A stretch of DNA of 64,000 nt from Talpa occidentalis (GCF_014898055.3 NW_023601212.1:33344329-33408328); one strand, 5' to 3'; shown: positions 23,629-35,915, numbered from the stretch's first letter. Numbers and translations: made by a program. The notes: generated by a model from the letters alone, not told the origin.

Positions 23629-23905
23629 TATTGTTTGCTGGTGCTGTTCAGTTTCATTCAATTAATTTCATGTTCTCGCTCTCATAAATCTTTATTACCA
23701 GCTATTGACTACAATTATTCTAGTCAGAATCTGTTTACTACCTGCAGACTTATTATGCATACTGAAATTAAAAACTACACTTTTAGCTTTCCTGAAAACA
23801 CATGAAATTTAACTATTATAATTATCTTGAACTTGTTATACATCCTACAGAATGACTAAAGTAATTTTTAAATGCATGTAAGGATAAAATTTATTTTGGA
23901 TTTTT
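23629..23905 (-). repeat. Inverted repeat, right arm
   Basis: 277 bp complementary to the left arm, beginning ttattgtttgctggtgctgt and ending near aaatttattttggattttt. Uninterrupted by any SINE. The arms are separated by a 1,048-bp spacer. Confidence 0.88.
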
Positions 23906-24380
23906 ACCTCCCTTCCTCTTTATCAGTGCTCTTGATCCCATTCCTTTGTTGTCACCAGGAACCAGTACCCGCCAGTTAACTCTTTTCTGATGGGTCTTTC
24001 AGTTTCTCTCTTTAAATCCTTCTCCCATTACTTTTTGTCATACTTAACTCTCTATGTCCTTAAACAAGTAAAAAACCACCTTCTTTTCTCTGAGCAACTT
24101 TATCAGCCTCCTTTGGCAAACCAACAGAAAAGGATGGTCCAGACAGAGCAAAAGGATTAAGGGTACAAAGGTGAGGGAGAAATGGTATATTCTATAGATG
24201 GTATGTTATTCTGGATGGCTACAGAATAAGTTATGAGGAAGAAAGAAGAGGTTGGATAGGTAAACAAGGATCAGCTATTCTCATCTTCCAGTACCATAGT
24301 TTCATTTAACATTTTTCTGTGACTTTCAGTCTCAACTCTAGCTCTGAATTCTATGTTGAACTCCTAAATTAGTAACTTTT

Positions 24381-25395
24381 TTTTTTTTGATGAAACAGGT
24401 TAAAAGATTTTTAATTGTGGTAGAAATCATAGCATTACCATCTCTCACTCTCTCTTTTTAATTTTATTGTATATTTTTATATCATTTTTTCATTTTTGTA
24501 CAATGTATGCTTTTTCATCTCAGTTATAGTCCCCATGAAATTCCCACCACCCATTCACCTGTGAACCATCACCATGGTCCCTTGTGCTCTTCCCACCCCT
24601 GTTTTGATCTTAATTCCCTTCTTCCCCACCCCACAGAATGTCTCTGGTTTATAGTTGCCTTTTGATTTTGATTTTTACTTTATTATAATTACCTTTTTTC
24701 CCCTGAGCCCTTATTTGGATCCTCTACATTCCTCTTATAAGTGACACCATCTGATATTTTTCTTTTTCTTTCTAGTTTATTTCGCTGAGCATGATCCCTT
24801 CCAGCACCATCCCTGTTGCTGCAAATGGCATGAGTTTATGTCTTTTTTGATTGCTGAGTAATCCATTATGTATATATACCACATCTTCTTAATCCAGTCA
24901 TCTATTTTTTGGGCATTTGGGTTGTTTCCATTCCTTTCTGTTGTAAATAGTGCTGCAGTGAACATAGGGGTGCAGGTGTCCTTTTGGATTAATGTTTTTG
25001 TGTCCTTTTGGTAGATATTGAGGAGTGGAATTGCTGGATCATATGGAAGCTACATTGTTATTTTATTTATTTTTTAAAACTTAACAGTGACCATCTTATT
25101 TTTTATTTTTTTTAAGATTTATTTATTTATTTATACAAGATCTGGGGTACAGGCCAGAAGTGTGGGAGGGTAAGAGGATTCACCAGAGACAGAGCGTGGA
25201 AAGAACAGGCAGACTGACAAAATACACTGCTGAGGGGAGCAGCAGGCGAGACAGGAGAGGTCTGCTGTGCCATGTGGGACCCTCGGTGACTGGCCGGGAT
25301 GGAACCAGCGCTGTGGAGGCTGCGGACAGCTTCACAGCACTGCATTCAACCACCTCCACCACCAGGGAAGGCCTGGAAGCTCCATTTTTAGCAGT
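24381..25395 (-). mobile_element. 5'-truncated L1 3' end, antisense, with nested SINE
   Basis: The perfect 16-bp duplication taaattagtaactttt at 24365-24380 and 25396-25411 brackets the whole insertion. The minus strand encodes the last codons of ORF2 (24965-24777: [32 protein letters not shown]) and a longer, older-type 3' UTR. The SINE at 25057-25373 inserted about 20 bp from its 5' end. Confidence 0.92.
25057..25373 (-). mobile_element. tRNA-derived SINE, type C, with extra 3' sequence
   Basis: Flanks tggaagctacatt (25044-25056) and tggaagctccatt (25374-25386) define the target site inside the L1. Between the normal SINE tail and the left flank lie about 44 extra bases (25057-25100), including aacagtgaccatcttatttt and a second A-rich/AATAAA stretch on the minus strand. 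This looks like a 3' transduction. Confidence 0.85.
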
Positions 25396-25430
25396 TAAAT
25401 TAGTAACTTTTATGGCCATACCGTGCTCCA

Positions 25431-25433
<3 letters not shown>

Positions 25434-25466
<33 letters not shown>
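25434..25466. repeat. (GT)n microsatellite
   Basis: About 15 GT units following cacac, a likely length-polymorphic tract. Confidence 0.97.
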
Positions 25467-25467
<1 letters not shown>

Positions 25468-27183
25468 TTTCCCGTCTCTTTATTCCATGATTATCGTTCT
25501 GATTTTGATTTATAAAAAACATGGATAAATCCTTTATACCTTTTTCTGGCAACATATTCAAGTTGTCCCCAGATGGTGTTATATTTTGCCTTCCCTTCTA
25601 TACATATCTAGCCTTTTACTTTCTGTAATCACCACCCAGTACACTGCTTCCTCAACTCTTGCTTGGAATATTATAGTGACAGGTGATCTTGCCACTGTTC
25701 TTTTGTTCATCAAAATGTTCTTTAAAATTGCCAGCAGAATTAATCTAAATGTAATTGTTGTACAGTTGAGTAAACATTGGATTTGGGGACACTCTGGCCA
25801 TGTCTTACTCTCTTTACTTCTTTAGGTAAGTCACTTACCTTGAGCAATGAACCATTAAAATACTGAGAATTTCAAACTGTGAAATAAATTAAAAAATCTT
25901 TTAAGTATTTAAAATATGCCTTTGTTTAGAAATCTTTCAGTGGTACTAAATCTTAGTGCTTTCATTCAGGTTGTTTTATTTCTAAGCCTTTTACCCTTGT
26001 ATTTTTGTTTCCAAAGACCCAGTTCATTTGTACACAGAAATGAACCCATTGATTCATCCCATGTGATCCAGTATTAGTTGATTTATACTTTATCTTACTA
26101 TTACTTCATTAATAGTCAAATGAAGATTTGTATAAACCACCTACTTCCTCTTTCTCTCCTTCCCCCTGCTCTTGCCATTTTATTTATGAATTACTCAACA
26201 CTGGAACAATATCTTCTTTAAGCTTTGAACACATTTATCCCATTGGATTATATAATGATAAAAGTAATTCTGTGTATTATAAGTTCATTGACCAAATGGA
26301 ATATAATGAAATAGAATATTTAAAAAATGAGAAGTCTTTTATTTTGATTTACTATATATGTGTCACTGTGAATGTATTTTTTCAGAGATATCTAGCTTTA
26401 TCCCAAAACCTGGTAGTCTCATAAAATATATTAAAACAGCATTTAAAATCTGACTTTGATTTTGAGTCTTTAGTTGGTCATTTGGTCAAATGGTAGGTAA
26501 GATTTTGTTAGGTGAAAGAAAATTTTCATAATTTAAAGGAACATTGCCAGTTAAAGGAACATTGTTAACTTACTTTTTCTTTCAGAGCATGAAAGTGTTT
26601 AAAAAAATGTCATTTTTATACCTCGTTTTATTAGAGAAGGGGAGTAATAGAAATAACATGTAATGAGAATATTGGAATGGAATTTTATAAACAAAGTTAG
26701 AGAATTGGGTCTGGAACTTCATTTGCTGTGTGTTATCCTCAGTGTTCTCATTTGTAAAATGTGGCTTAGTAATTATGTTACGAGGTTGTGAGGTATATTT
26801 CAGAACTTTCTAAGATAATTGTTATATCAGTATTAATTTCTGTCTGGGAGAGTTGATTTGTTTTTAAATAGGAAAAATATTAGACAGTTTTTGGATTTCA
26901 TAGCTGTTGTTTATGTATGAAATATAACATTTGGCATCCTTAAATTGATCTATTTTATGACTGTCAAAAATAAATAAAATTTTAGTTAGTGAAAATATTC
27001 CAAACTGTCAATCAGCATTTAAAAAATTCCTAAATCTTCTCTTCTTACCTTTCTCCATTCTGTCAAATGCTAAAAGAAACCTGTAAATACGAAGTTATGT
27101 TTCCAAAGCTAGCTTTATATATAAGTATTACAAGGAAGCAGTGATGAAACAAGGAAACTGAAGAAATGACTTATCTTTTTCTT
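25467..27183. other. Intronic sequence with one MIR relic
   Basis: Unique AT-rich intron. A MIR-like block at about 26695-26800 on + contains gggtctggaacttcatttgc and ctcatttgtaaaatgtggct. A 98-codon ORF at 26128-26424 looks like chance. Confidence 0.5.
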
Positions 27184-27431
27184 TTTTCTTTTTTTAAAAA
27201 GATTTATTTATTTATTTATACAAGCACTGGGTATAGTCAGAAGCGTGGCAGGGTGAGTGAATTCACCAGAGCCAGAGCGGGGAATAGAACAGGCAGCCTG
27301 ACGGGCATGCAGGAGAGGTCTGCTGCACCTTGTGGGACCCTCGCTGGTGGCCGGGGATCGAACTGGCGCTACAGAGGCTGTGCGCAGTTTCACAGCCCAG
27401 TGCTCAACCGCTGCGCCACCAGGGGAGGCCC
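27184..27431 (-). mobile_element. tRNA-derived SINE, type A, internally deleted
   Basis: Head and tail are normal, but the block aatacactgctgaggggagc present in other copies is missing between cctgacgg and gcatgcagg, leaving a ~27-bp deletion. The target duplication is not evident. Confidence 0.88.
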
Positions 27432-27568
27432 TGATTTTCCATATTATGCTAGTGTTGGATTTGGCACTGGCTCTAAGAAATATCTGCTTAACAAAATTAA
27501 AATCAACAATGGTTAAACATGTTTCCAAATAACTCCCTTTGGAAATTGTGAAACAAAGTGGTTTAGTC

Positions 27569-27821
27569 CTTTAAAAAAAAAAGATTTATTTATTTATGCA
27601 TAAAAGAACTGGGGCACAGGCCAGAGGTGTAGGGGGTGAGAGGATTCACCAGAGACAGAGCGTGGAACAGAACAGGCAGACTGACAAAATACACTGCTGA
27701 GGGGAGCAGCAGGCGAGACAGGAGAGGTCTGCTATGCCATGTGGGTCACCTCCCATGCTATAGTAGCTTCGGACTGCTTCATAGTGCTGAGACTTAAACC
27801 CTTGTGGCACCAGGGAGGCCC
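27569..27821 (-). mobile_element. tRNA-derived SINE, type B
   Basis: Flanks caaagtggtttagtc (27554-27568) and caaagtagtttagtc (27822-27836), one mismatch. Slightly short because part of the box B region is lost (tcccatgctatagtagc). Confidence 0.92.
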
Positions 27822-28402
27822 CAAAGTAGTTTAGTCTTAAATATAACTCATAATTTTCTACAAATTATCCTTTATATTAATACAAACAATTTTAGGAGTG
27901 ATGTCAACAGAATTTATTGATAGAATTATCAACAATTAATGTTTAAATTTCTTAATTGTATACATATTTAGTGTGTATTCTGTCAGTGGTTTTATGAAAG
28001 AGTGCTGAGGTAGGTTATTTTGATACCAACTGGACAAGAAATAAAACTAAAGTTGAACTGCATGCCTCTGTTCTAAGTCTAGAGTACCCTCTAGAATTAT
28101 TACAGGATTGACACGATGGTTTAAAAGATGGACTATGTTTTCAGCCTGGGTCTGGGTTATCTCTTATCTTCTGAATCTTAGTACTGATACGGAATTTGCA
28201 CAGTGGCCTCCTACAACCTAAGGAGTTTGGCAAATTACTGAGCTGGGCAGCATTTTTGAGTGTATTGGCTGAAGGCACATTAATGCTTTGATGCCTCCAC
28301 TCTGTAACCATATAGCAATCAAAATCTAAAAAGAGAAAATTGAAAGAGATATAACATAGCTCAGAAATCAAGCTACATTTTGTGGATAAGAAAGGGAAGA
28401 GA

Positions 28403-28670
28403 GGGCCTCCCTGGTGGCGCAGGGCATGAAGACGCAACCTATGAAGCAATCCGCGGCCCTCTGCAGCACGAGTTCGAGCCCTGGCCAGGGAACTACCCAC
28501 ATGGCACTGCAGACCTCTCCTGTCTCACTCACTGCTCCCCTTAGCAGTGTATTTCAATCAATCTACCTGTTCTGTTCCCCATTCTGTCTCTGGTGAATCC
28601 TCTCACTTCAGCACCTCTGGCCTTCACCCAGTTCTTCCATGCATAAATAAATAAATCTTAAAAAAAAAAA
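28403..28670 (+). mobile_element. tRNA-derived SINE, type B
   Basis: Flanks agaaagggaagaga (28389-28402) and agaaatggaagaga (28671-28684). Tail catgcataaataaataaatc-ttaa then A11. Confidence 0.93.
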
Positions 28671-28684
28671 AGAAATGGAAGAGA

Positions 28685-29715
28685 AACATAAAACAATAAG
28701 GAACTGGAACTTGCAGGGATCAGAAATGCAAAAGCAGATGGAGCTGCTGAGAATTGTGACAATGGGAATTAAAAGGTGCCCTTGCCACAGCCTCTTGGCC
28801 TCAACTGGATTTGAGGGTTCCTACAAAAGGAGTTTGTAAGTGGCTTTGAGTTCTGAGGACTATAGCTCCCAGGAAGTGCTAAGGAAGGGAGGGGTGGAAA
28901 AAGTGGAAGTAGGCTTGTAACTGTTACTAGGACTGTGAAATATCCCCAGGTATCTCCGTGGAAGATAACATTTTGGAACTGGAATCCTGATGAACTGAGT
29001 GGAGACAGTGTCAAAACTACAGTTAGTAAGAGGAGCCTGAGAGATGGTAGAGAAGGAAAAAAAAGGCTTAAGATGGGCTTGCATACCAGCATTGCAGCAA
29101 ATGTTATGTTGCCCTCAGAAAGATTGTAAGGAGTTGTTGGGATGTAAACTCTCATTCCCAGTAAATTTGAAATGATATTATAGTCTTAAAAGTTAAATAT
29201 AGCTTCAGTTACGAGAAAAGAATAATTTCATAAGATGGATAAGATACTTTGAAACAGAACCAGCAAAAAGGGAAGCATTAATAGGTGGATATGAAGAAGA
29301 AACAGTATTCTTGTAATTTTTGAGTTGAGATGGAATAAAAACTTAGGTAAAAAAACTTCAGCAAGTATACTTTATGTCTAAGTGTTGTTCTAAATGTGTT
29401 AATTTATTTGATCCTGATAACTCATTATTTTGTTTATTTTATGAATGAGGAAATTGAAGTGGTTAAATAGCTTTCAAGGTTATATGCTGAGGCAGGATTT
29501 GGACATGGACATTCTGGCTTTAGCGCAGCGCACCAGTATGCTGTGCTGCCTGTAGCATTAGCCCACTTCTCAACACAAGAGAGCAGAGAGAATGTATCAG
29601 AAATTTGATAGGGGATATAAAGGCTAGATTAAAAACTGCAGTTACTGAAATAGAAAACCAAAGAGAAAAACTAATAAAATAAACCCCTAGGAAGAGAGCA
29701 TTTTGGAAAAAAGGA
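28685..29715. other. Intronic sequence with one MIR relic
   Basis: About 28700-29150 is purine-rich unique sequence with no family I recognise. A reverse-oriented MIR lies at about 29380-29490 (ttattttatgaatgaggaaa… ggttaaatagctttcaaggt). Confidence 0.5.
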
Positions 29716-29982
29716 GGGCCTCCCTGGTGGTGCAAGGCTTAAAGTCACAGCGTTATCAAGCTCTCACCAGTCACCACAGCATAAGTTTGATCCACGGCCA
29801 GGTTGCTAACCCACATGGTGCAGCAGACCTCTCCTGTCTCACCCGCTGCTCTCCTCAGCAGTGTATTTCAGTGGATCTGCCTGTTCTGCTCTCCACTCTG
29901 TCTTTGGTGAATCTTCTCACACCCAGCACCTCTGGCCTACACCCCAGTTCTTGTATGCATAAATAAATAAAAAATCTTAAAA
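29716..29982 (+). mobile_element. tRNA-derived SINE, type B
   Basis: Begins ggcctccctggtggtgcaag and ends tatgcataaataaataaaaa-atctt. The flanks are purine-rich and too simple to define a duplication. Confidence 0.88.
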
Positions 29983-30672
29983 AAGAAAAGAATTGAAAAC
30001 AAGAGACCTAGCTAAGGGTGCTATAAGTCTTTTTTTTTTTTTTTTTTTGGCATTAGAAAAGGTGCCTCCTTTGGGCAGATACAGTCCTGCGGATACCTTT
30101 ATACAAATTAAAAAACTAGCCCAGAGCCCAGACACCTCTCTGGAAAGTGTAGCTCGGAGTTCAGTCCACTCCCTGCCTTGGCTGAGTACTTCTGTGTGAT
30201 GAACAACTGTGGACATAATTAGAGATACAATAAAGATGGCTTAAAATCATGAAAATATTAACAACAATAACTGCTTATTTGTTGGAATTTTAAAAGATAA
30301 AAATGGAAACAGATGCATTATGGTCTTCATTATGGTCTTCAAAATACCAACTGGTGAGAAAATCTGATCTAGTGGAAGAGTTTTCCTTTATTTCCAAAAT
30401 ACTAGAAAGACTTAGAATTTTTAATACCAACTTGAATCAAAGCCATGTATGTTTTTTCCTTTTTTTTAAAATTAATGTGTTGATACCAAATGCTCAAAGA
30501 CCTTTAAAAGGTCATTAAAGAATAGTAATTTCTTGGGCCCTTTCCAGACCTTACCTGAAAATAGCTGCTCTAGTTCTCAGTGGTTTCTTCTGACTTTCTA
30601 AATATTTCTATCATGTTTTTCTAGAAATTAATTTGTATTTTATAATCTGTGTGTGAAGGATTTTTTTCCATT

Positions 30673-31060
30673 AAAAATTAAGATATAATAAAACTCTTAC
30701 TTATGTGAATTTTAGCAAATAGTTTATAGCCACAACCACAGCAAAGTTAGAAAGTTTCTATTACTACCTCAAAATTTCCCTCCTGTCTTTTTATAGTTAA
30801 CCCTTCCCACTATCCTCAGTTGCTGGCAACCACTGAGCTATTTTCTGGCCCTATGTTTGTTTTGTGTATTACTAGTTCCTTTTTATTGCTCATGTAATTC
30901 ATGGAGATACCAGAGTTTATCAGTTTTCCAGTAGAGATACCATCAGGTTGTTATCAGTTGCTACTCTGAACAGAGCTGCTAAACAAAATTTGCATATAGG
31001 TTTCTTTGTGAATACAGGCTTTTATTATACTTGGATATTTCTAAAGGGACATATCTTGAT
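30673..31060 (-). mobile_element. Old L1 3' UTR (L1M-like), antisense
   Basis: attaagatataataaaactc, ctggcaaccactgagctatt and gctactctgaacagagctgc are reverse-strand landmarks of old L1 3' ends. No coding sequence survives. Confidence 0.6.
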
Positions 31061-31601
31061 TCTATTAGTAGACACTGCTAAGCCAGATTATAATTGCCTT
31101 TTATGTAAAAAAGGTTTCGTTATTGTCATTAATATTTGCGTCATTTTGTTTGCTTGCTTTATTTTCTTTGCTTGATCTTCACTTACTTCCAAAATCTTAA
31201 AAAATATCTCTGTTCAGTTAATAAGGCAAGTGAGGTCTGTTTCGATTCCACCTTTCTGTACTGTGGCCTATAGCTTAGTAGAAAGCAGGGACAACTCCAG
31301 GGCTCATCTTAATTGTTTTCCTTCTTTCTGAGATCACAGTCCTTTACTATGTGGTGTCTATTGTTTGGAATGGTGGTTTCATGTATTTTCTCCTGTTGCT
31401 TAGTTTTTTAACAAGTGGCAGGTTATATCTGGTTTGTGTCATGGCCATTATGATCAGAAATAGAAATCAGAGCATAATTATTTTCACAAAAGAACACTGA
31501 CCACATTCTCTGACCCTACCTGTTACGAACATGAATCTATGTGGAATGATATTTGTCAGTTGCAAGTTTTTGTCTTAACCTCTTTTCAAGAATAAAATAT
31601 T

Positions 31602-31668
31602 ATGTTGTCAGAAAAGTCATGACACATTTTTTCTATGTTAAACACGTCATGACTTTTTGACAACCCAA
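31602..31668. mobile_element. Mariner-like palindromic MITE
   Basis: Arms gttgtcagaaaagtcatgac (31604-31623) and gtcatgactttttgacaac (31646-31664) are almost exact reverse complements around a 22-bp centre. The arm sequence (ggttgtcaaaaagtcatgac on minus) resembles terminal repeats of Tc1/mariner elements. A TA precedes the left arm. Probably a deletion derivative with only the two ends left. Confidence 0.65.
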
Positions 31669-31718
31669 TGGATTCATTTAATGGCTTTCAGTTTGTTTTA
31701 TCAGCTAAAGAATAATAT

Positions 31719-32020
31719 AGATCAGGGATTTTCCATCTTTTCCCTTGAGATGAAATAGTATGTATTTGGGACTTTCTGGACTGTGAACAGTCTGTGCCAC
31801 AACTGCTCACTGCATAAGCGAGTGTGGCTTTGTTCTATTTACACTACTTTTTTATGGGCACTAAAATTAGAACGGCATATAATTTTCATTTGTCATGAAA
31901 TATTCTTTTGTTTTGCTACCCACCCACTATGTAGTAATGTAAAAACTATTCTTAGCTCCTGAGCCAAACAAAAACAAGCGGCAGAATGGATTTGACATGT
32001 GGGCTAGAGTTTGTAGACCT
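31719..32020 (+). mobile_element. hAT (Charlie-type) nonautonomous relic
   Basis: The block from gatcagggattttccatctt through ctgtgccacaactgctcact and caaaaacaagcggcagaatg to gtttgtagacc follows the layout of MER1-type hAT elements (…gggccagatagt… ctctgttgcaactactcaa… acaggcagcgggccagatttg… gtagtttgcc). Diverged. The subfamily is not determined. Confidence 0.55.
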
Positions 32021-32514
32021 TGATAGAGATACTTAAATAAATCTAATGTTCTGCATTAATGCAGTAAAAATATGGAAATTACTCATTATTTTTAGTCTTC
32101 TCAACATTTCTCTCTTGGGTACCCAAAGTGCAAAACGTACTGTTCTTTTTATTGGAGAGACCAGGGAACAGAAAGTAGAAAGAGAAGGGAGAAGAAAAAA
32201 GTAGAGGTGACAGTAGGTTAGTTTTGGGAGTGTAATTAGTTACTGAGTATCCACTGTATCCAGGCCACATAGATAATATGTGCTATATATCCTGGAAAAG
32301 TGATGAAGGGATAATTGTAACAGACAATTCAATAATACTAAAAAGATTATGGACTAAAAACATAATTATGACTATAATTATTTAGGAAATAAAGTGTACA
32401 GTAAATCTACAAATATTTATGGAATGCTAGAGAAGTCAGTTTGAACAAGTTGCTCAAGTATTTGAATTTGAAGCCCTTAAAGACTGTGTTAAGGTACTAG
32501 ATCTTTTTATTCCA

Positions 32515-32779
32515 TTTTTTTTTAAGATTTATTTATTTATTTATACAAGCACTGGGTACAGCCAGATTCACGGGAGAGTGAGAGTATTCACCAGAGCCAG
32601 AGCTGGGAGCAGAACAGGCAGAAGGACCAAGGTACACTGCTGAGGGGAGCAGCGGGCACAGCAGGAGAGGTCTGTGTGCCATGTGGGACCCTTGCCAGCA
32701 GGGGGAATGAACCGGCCCTGCAGAGGCTGCAGGCAGCTTTGCAACCCAGCGCTCAACCGCTGTGCTACTGGGGAGGCCC
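32515..32779 (-). mobile_element. tRNA-derived SINE, type A
   Basis: Flanked by tattcca (32508-32514 and 32780-32786). Box B region shortened (gccagcagggggaatgaacc). Confidence 0.9.
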
Positions 32780-32786
32780 TATTCCA

Positions 32787-33403
32787 GTTTGTAATGTAGT
32801 GTTTCTGAAAAGGCGTAAGGTCAGAGTGGGTTTTTTATTTTAAATTTTCCAGTCCATCATGGATTAATAAATTCTGTAAAATACTATGTAGATTATAGAA
32901 AAATAGAATAAAATGAAAATGAAATTACAAAGTACAGTGCCCAATTTTATTAAGATTGAACCAATGTAAAATTACTCTTTAAGATTGCTGTGAAAATTTA
33001 TAAACACTCAGTTTTTTACACTTAACTCATCATGAACTGGTAACAAGTCTTTCATGGATGATAATTCTCATACCAGCACTGACTATTGGACACACTGTGA
33101 GTGAGTGGTATTGATCTCTAGGTGCTATGTATGGGGTTCTGCAGGTTTTTCAGCAAAGAATGACATAATTATATTTGTGTTAAACATAATCAATTTTTTG
33201 GCAGTACGAGTGATAATTCGGTTTCAGGCTAGAAGGATGAAAACCAGTGAGCCCTGGAATCCTCAGTGTTTAAAGGGTAGCATGAAATGGAGGAGACAGT
33301 GGAATTCACTTTCTTTATACTTTTTTTTAATCATTTATTTCTTACATCACTGTTCATTTTTTTATTTCTTTTGGATTTTTATTATTTTATCTCCTAAGAT
33401 ATT
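32787..33403. other. Intronic sequence, no feature recognised
   Basis: Unique intron. The 100-codon ORF at 33105-33407 has no recognisable motif. T-rich from 33320 onward, which may include the eroded tail of the following L1. Confidence 0.45.
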
Positions 33404-35031
33404 TTGATTTTAAACAATATTTGCTTCTCCCCCACCCCTCAGGTGTAGTCCCCATAGAATTTCCTTCACGCATGCACCATCACCTCAGTCCCCTATGCTC
33501 CTCCCTCCCTCCCTTTGATCCCTCTCTCTCCTCCTCCCCTGCAGGATGTCTCTGATTTATAATTGCCTGTTTTTGTTTTGTTGTGTTTTGTATAGTTATT
33601 ATTTTTTTACACTGATGTCTTATTTGATTCCCCTATATTACTTCTATAAGTGAAACCATCCGATATTTTTCTTTTTCCTTCTGTCTTATTTCACTGAACA
33701 TAACTTCTTCTAGCTCCATCCATGTTGCTGAAAATGGCATGAGTTTATCTTTTTTGGTTGCTGAATAGTATTTCATTGTGTATATATACACCACATCTTC
33801 TTGATCCAGTCATCTATTTTTGGGCATTTTGGTTGTTACCAGGTTTTGCCTATTATAAATAGTGCTGCAATAAACATAGGGGTACAGCTATTCTATTGAA
33901 TCAATGTTTTTGTGTCCTTTGAGTAGATCCCTAGGAGTGGAATTGCTGGGTCATGTGGTAGCTCCATTTTTAGTAGACTGAGGAATCTCCAGACAGCTTT
34001 CCATAGTGGTTGGTCCAGTTTGCACTCCTACCAGCAATGTAAGAGAGTTCCTTTTTCACCACATCCTTGCCAACATTTGTTGTTGCTAGTTTTTCTGATA
34101 TGTGCCATTCTTACTGGTGTAAGGGAGTATCTCAATGAGGTTTTGATTTGCATTTCCTCCTAGGAGAAATGTCTTTTAAGTCCTACTGCCCATTTCTTGA
34201 CTGGATTCTTTACTTTGTTTTTGTTGAATTATGTGAGTTCTTTGTATATCTTTGTGATGAGTCCCTTATCGGTTGTATGGAGTACAAAAATTGTTTTCCA
34301 ATCAGCGGGGTGTCTCTTTGTTTTGGTTGATGTTTCTTTTGCTGTTCAGAAGCTTTTTAGTTTGATATAATCTTAGCTATTTATCTTTTCCTTCACTTTC
34401 TTTGCTTTGGGGGGATAAGTGTTTAAGGATGTTACTGAGATGTATGTCCTATAGTGTTTTACTTATATTTTCTTCTATATATTTTATGGTTTCAGGTCTT
34501 ATGTTCAGTTCTTTTATCCATTTTGAGTTGATTTTTGTGCATGGTGAGAGGTAGTGGTCTAGTTTCATTCTTTTGCTTATGGTGGTCCAGTTTTCCCGAC
34601 ACCATTTATTAAACAAACTGTCCTGTTCCATTGCATATTCTTTGCTCCTTTGTCAAGATTCGTTGTCCATATATATGTGGCTTTATTTCTGGGCTTTCTA
34701 TTCAGTTCCATTGGGCTGTGTGTCTGTTTTTGTTCCAATGCCAACTGTTTTAATTATTATGGCTTTGTAGTGTAGCTTGAAATCTGGGAGTGTAATACCT
34801 CCATTCTCCTTTGTTTTAGTCAGGAGAGATTTGGCTACTCGAGGTTTTTTTTGTGGCTCCATATGAACTTCATCAGTATTTGTTCTATTTTTTTGAAGAA
34901 TGTCATTGAGATTTTTATTAGCATAGTGTTGAATCTGTAAATTGCTTTTGGTAGGATGGCCATTTTGATAATTTTAGTTCTTCCTATCTATGAGCAGGGG
35001 ATGTCTTTCCATTTCTTTTTGTCTTCTATTT
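33404..35031 (-). mobile_element. 5'-truncated L1, antisense, older subfamily
   Basis: The minus strand runs from an ORF2 RT/C-terminal segment (34631-34449: [40 protein letters not shown]) to a 3' UTR that begins on + with taaacaatatttgcttctcc. That UTR matches the element at 13108-20065, so both belong to one subfamily. Many stops. The target duplication is not clear. A SINE lies at its 5' border. Confidence 0.88.
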
Positions 35032-35045
35032 CTGAAAAAAACATT

Positions 35046-35309
35046 TTTTTTTAAAGATTTATTTATTTATACATACAAGAGCATACAGGCCAGAGATGTG
35101 AGGGGTGAGAGGATTCACCAGAGACAGAGTGGGGAACAAAACAGGCAGACTGATTGAAATACACTGCTGAGAGGAGCAACGGACAAGACAGGAGAGGTCT
35201 GCTTCACCATGTGGTTTCTCCCTGGCCTGCTGAGGATCAAACTCGTGCTGCAGAGGCTGCGGATTGCTTCATAGTGCTGTGCTTAACCCCTTGTGCCACC
35301 AGGGAGGCC
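35046..35309 (-). mobile_element. tRNA-derived SINE, type B
   Basis: Flanks ctgaaaaaaacatt (35032-35045) and ctgaaaaaagcatt (35310-35323), one mismatch. It lies about 490 bp before the third visible exon. Confidence 0.92.
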
Positions 35310-35798
35310 CTGAAAAAAGCATTGTTAATGAAAAGAACAGAAGCTTTGTGGAGTAACTTACAACTAATTTAATAAGTTTGTTTTGTCACTTAGTTGTATT
35401 ATTTCTTGTAATAAAGTTTTAGTAGGTTTTGTGTGTGTGTGCTCTTTTTGTCTTTTTCCATTAAGCACAACATCTGCCTCAATGATAGATATTTTCATCC
35501 AATGTCTGTTTAGCTCTTTGTAGTTTATTTTTTTATATTACCTAGATGACAACTTTATTTGAAATTTGGTTGATTGCTTTTTAAAACAAAAACAAAAACA
35601 ACTTTTTGCTATTTTCCCCTGAAGAGATTGTAGTTGTTTTACATTATTGTGGGTAGTGAAATTCTAGGAGACTTAAGATAATCCATATTGTTATGTGAAA
35701 GTTAGATTCATTCTTTATGCTTTTTTTTTTTGGTTATTAAATATGTGTTTAACACTCTTCACAATAATTTCAAAAGTTGTCTCTAAATCTTCCCACAG

Positions 35799-35915
35799 AA
35801 TGAAGACCAGCATGAAGTGGTTCTTGTCAGAACAGATCAGTCTGGAAGAGTGTGGCCTGTGGACACACCAGCAAGACCTCTGGAATCTAAAGGAAAAAGA
35901 ATGAAGAGACAAATG
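35799..35915 (+). CDS. CWF19L2: CWF19L2 coding exon (third visible)
   Basis: A 117-bp, phase 0-0 exon (39 codons) follows acceptor TCTTCCCACAG. It begins [20 protein letters not shown] and ends KRMKRQM. The conserved VRTD-SGRVWPV segment identifies the family. The basic tail (KGKRMKRQM) is a possible nuclear-localisation patch, which is inference. The donor is ATG|GTATAT, weaker than the GTAAG sites of most neighbouring exons, so inclusion may depend on exonic enhancers. It is separated from the previous exon by 24.9 kb of intron containing four L1 insertions and many SINEs. Confidence 0.93.

Noticed and set aside
26128..26424. 98-codon open frame in intron
   Set aside because: AT-rich, low complexity, no family resemblance; fits chance for this length of sequence.
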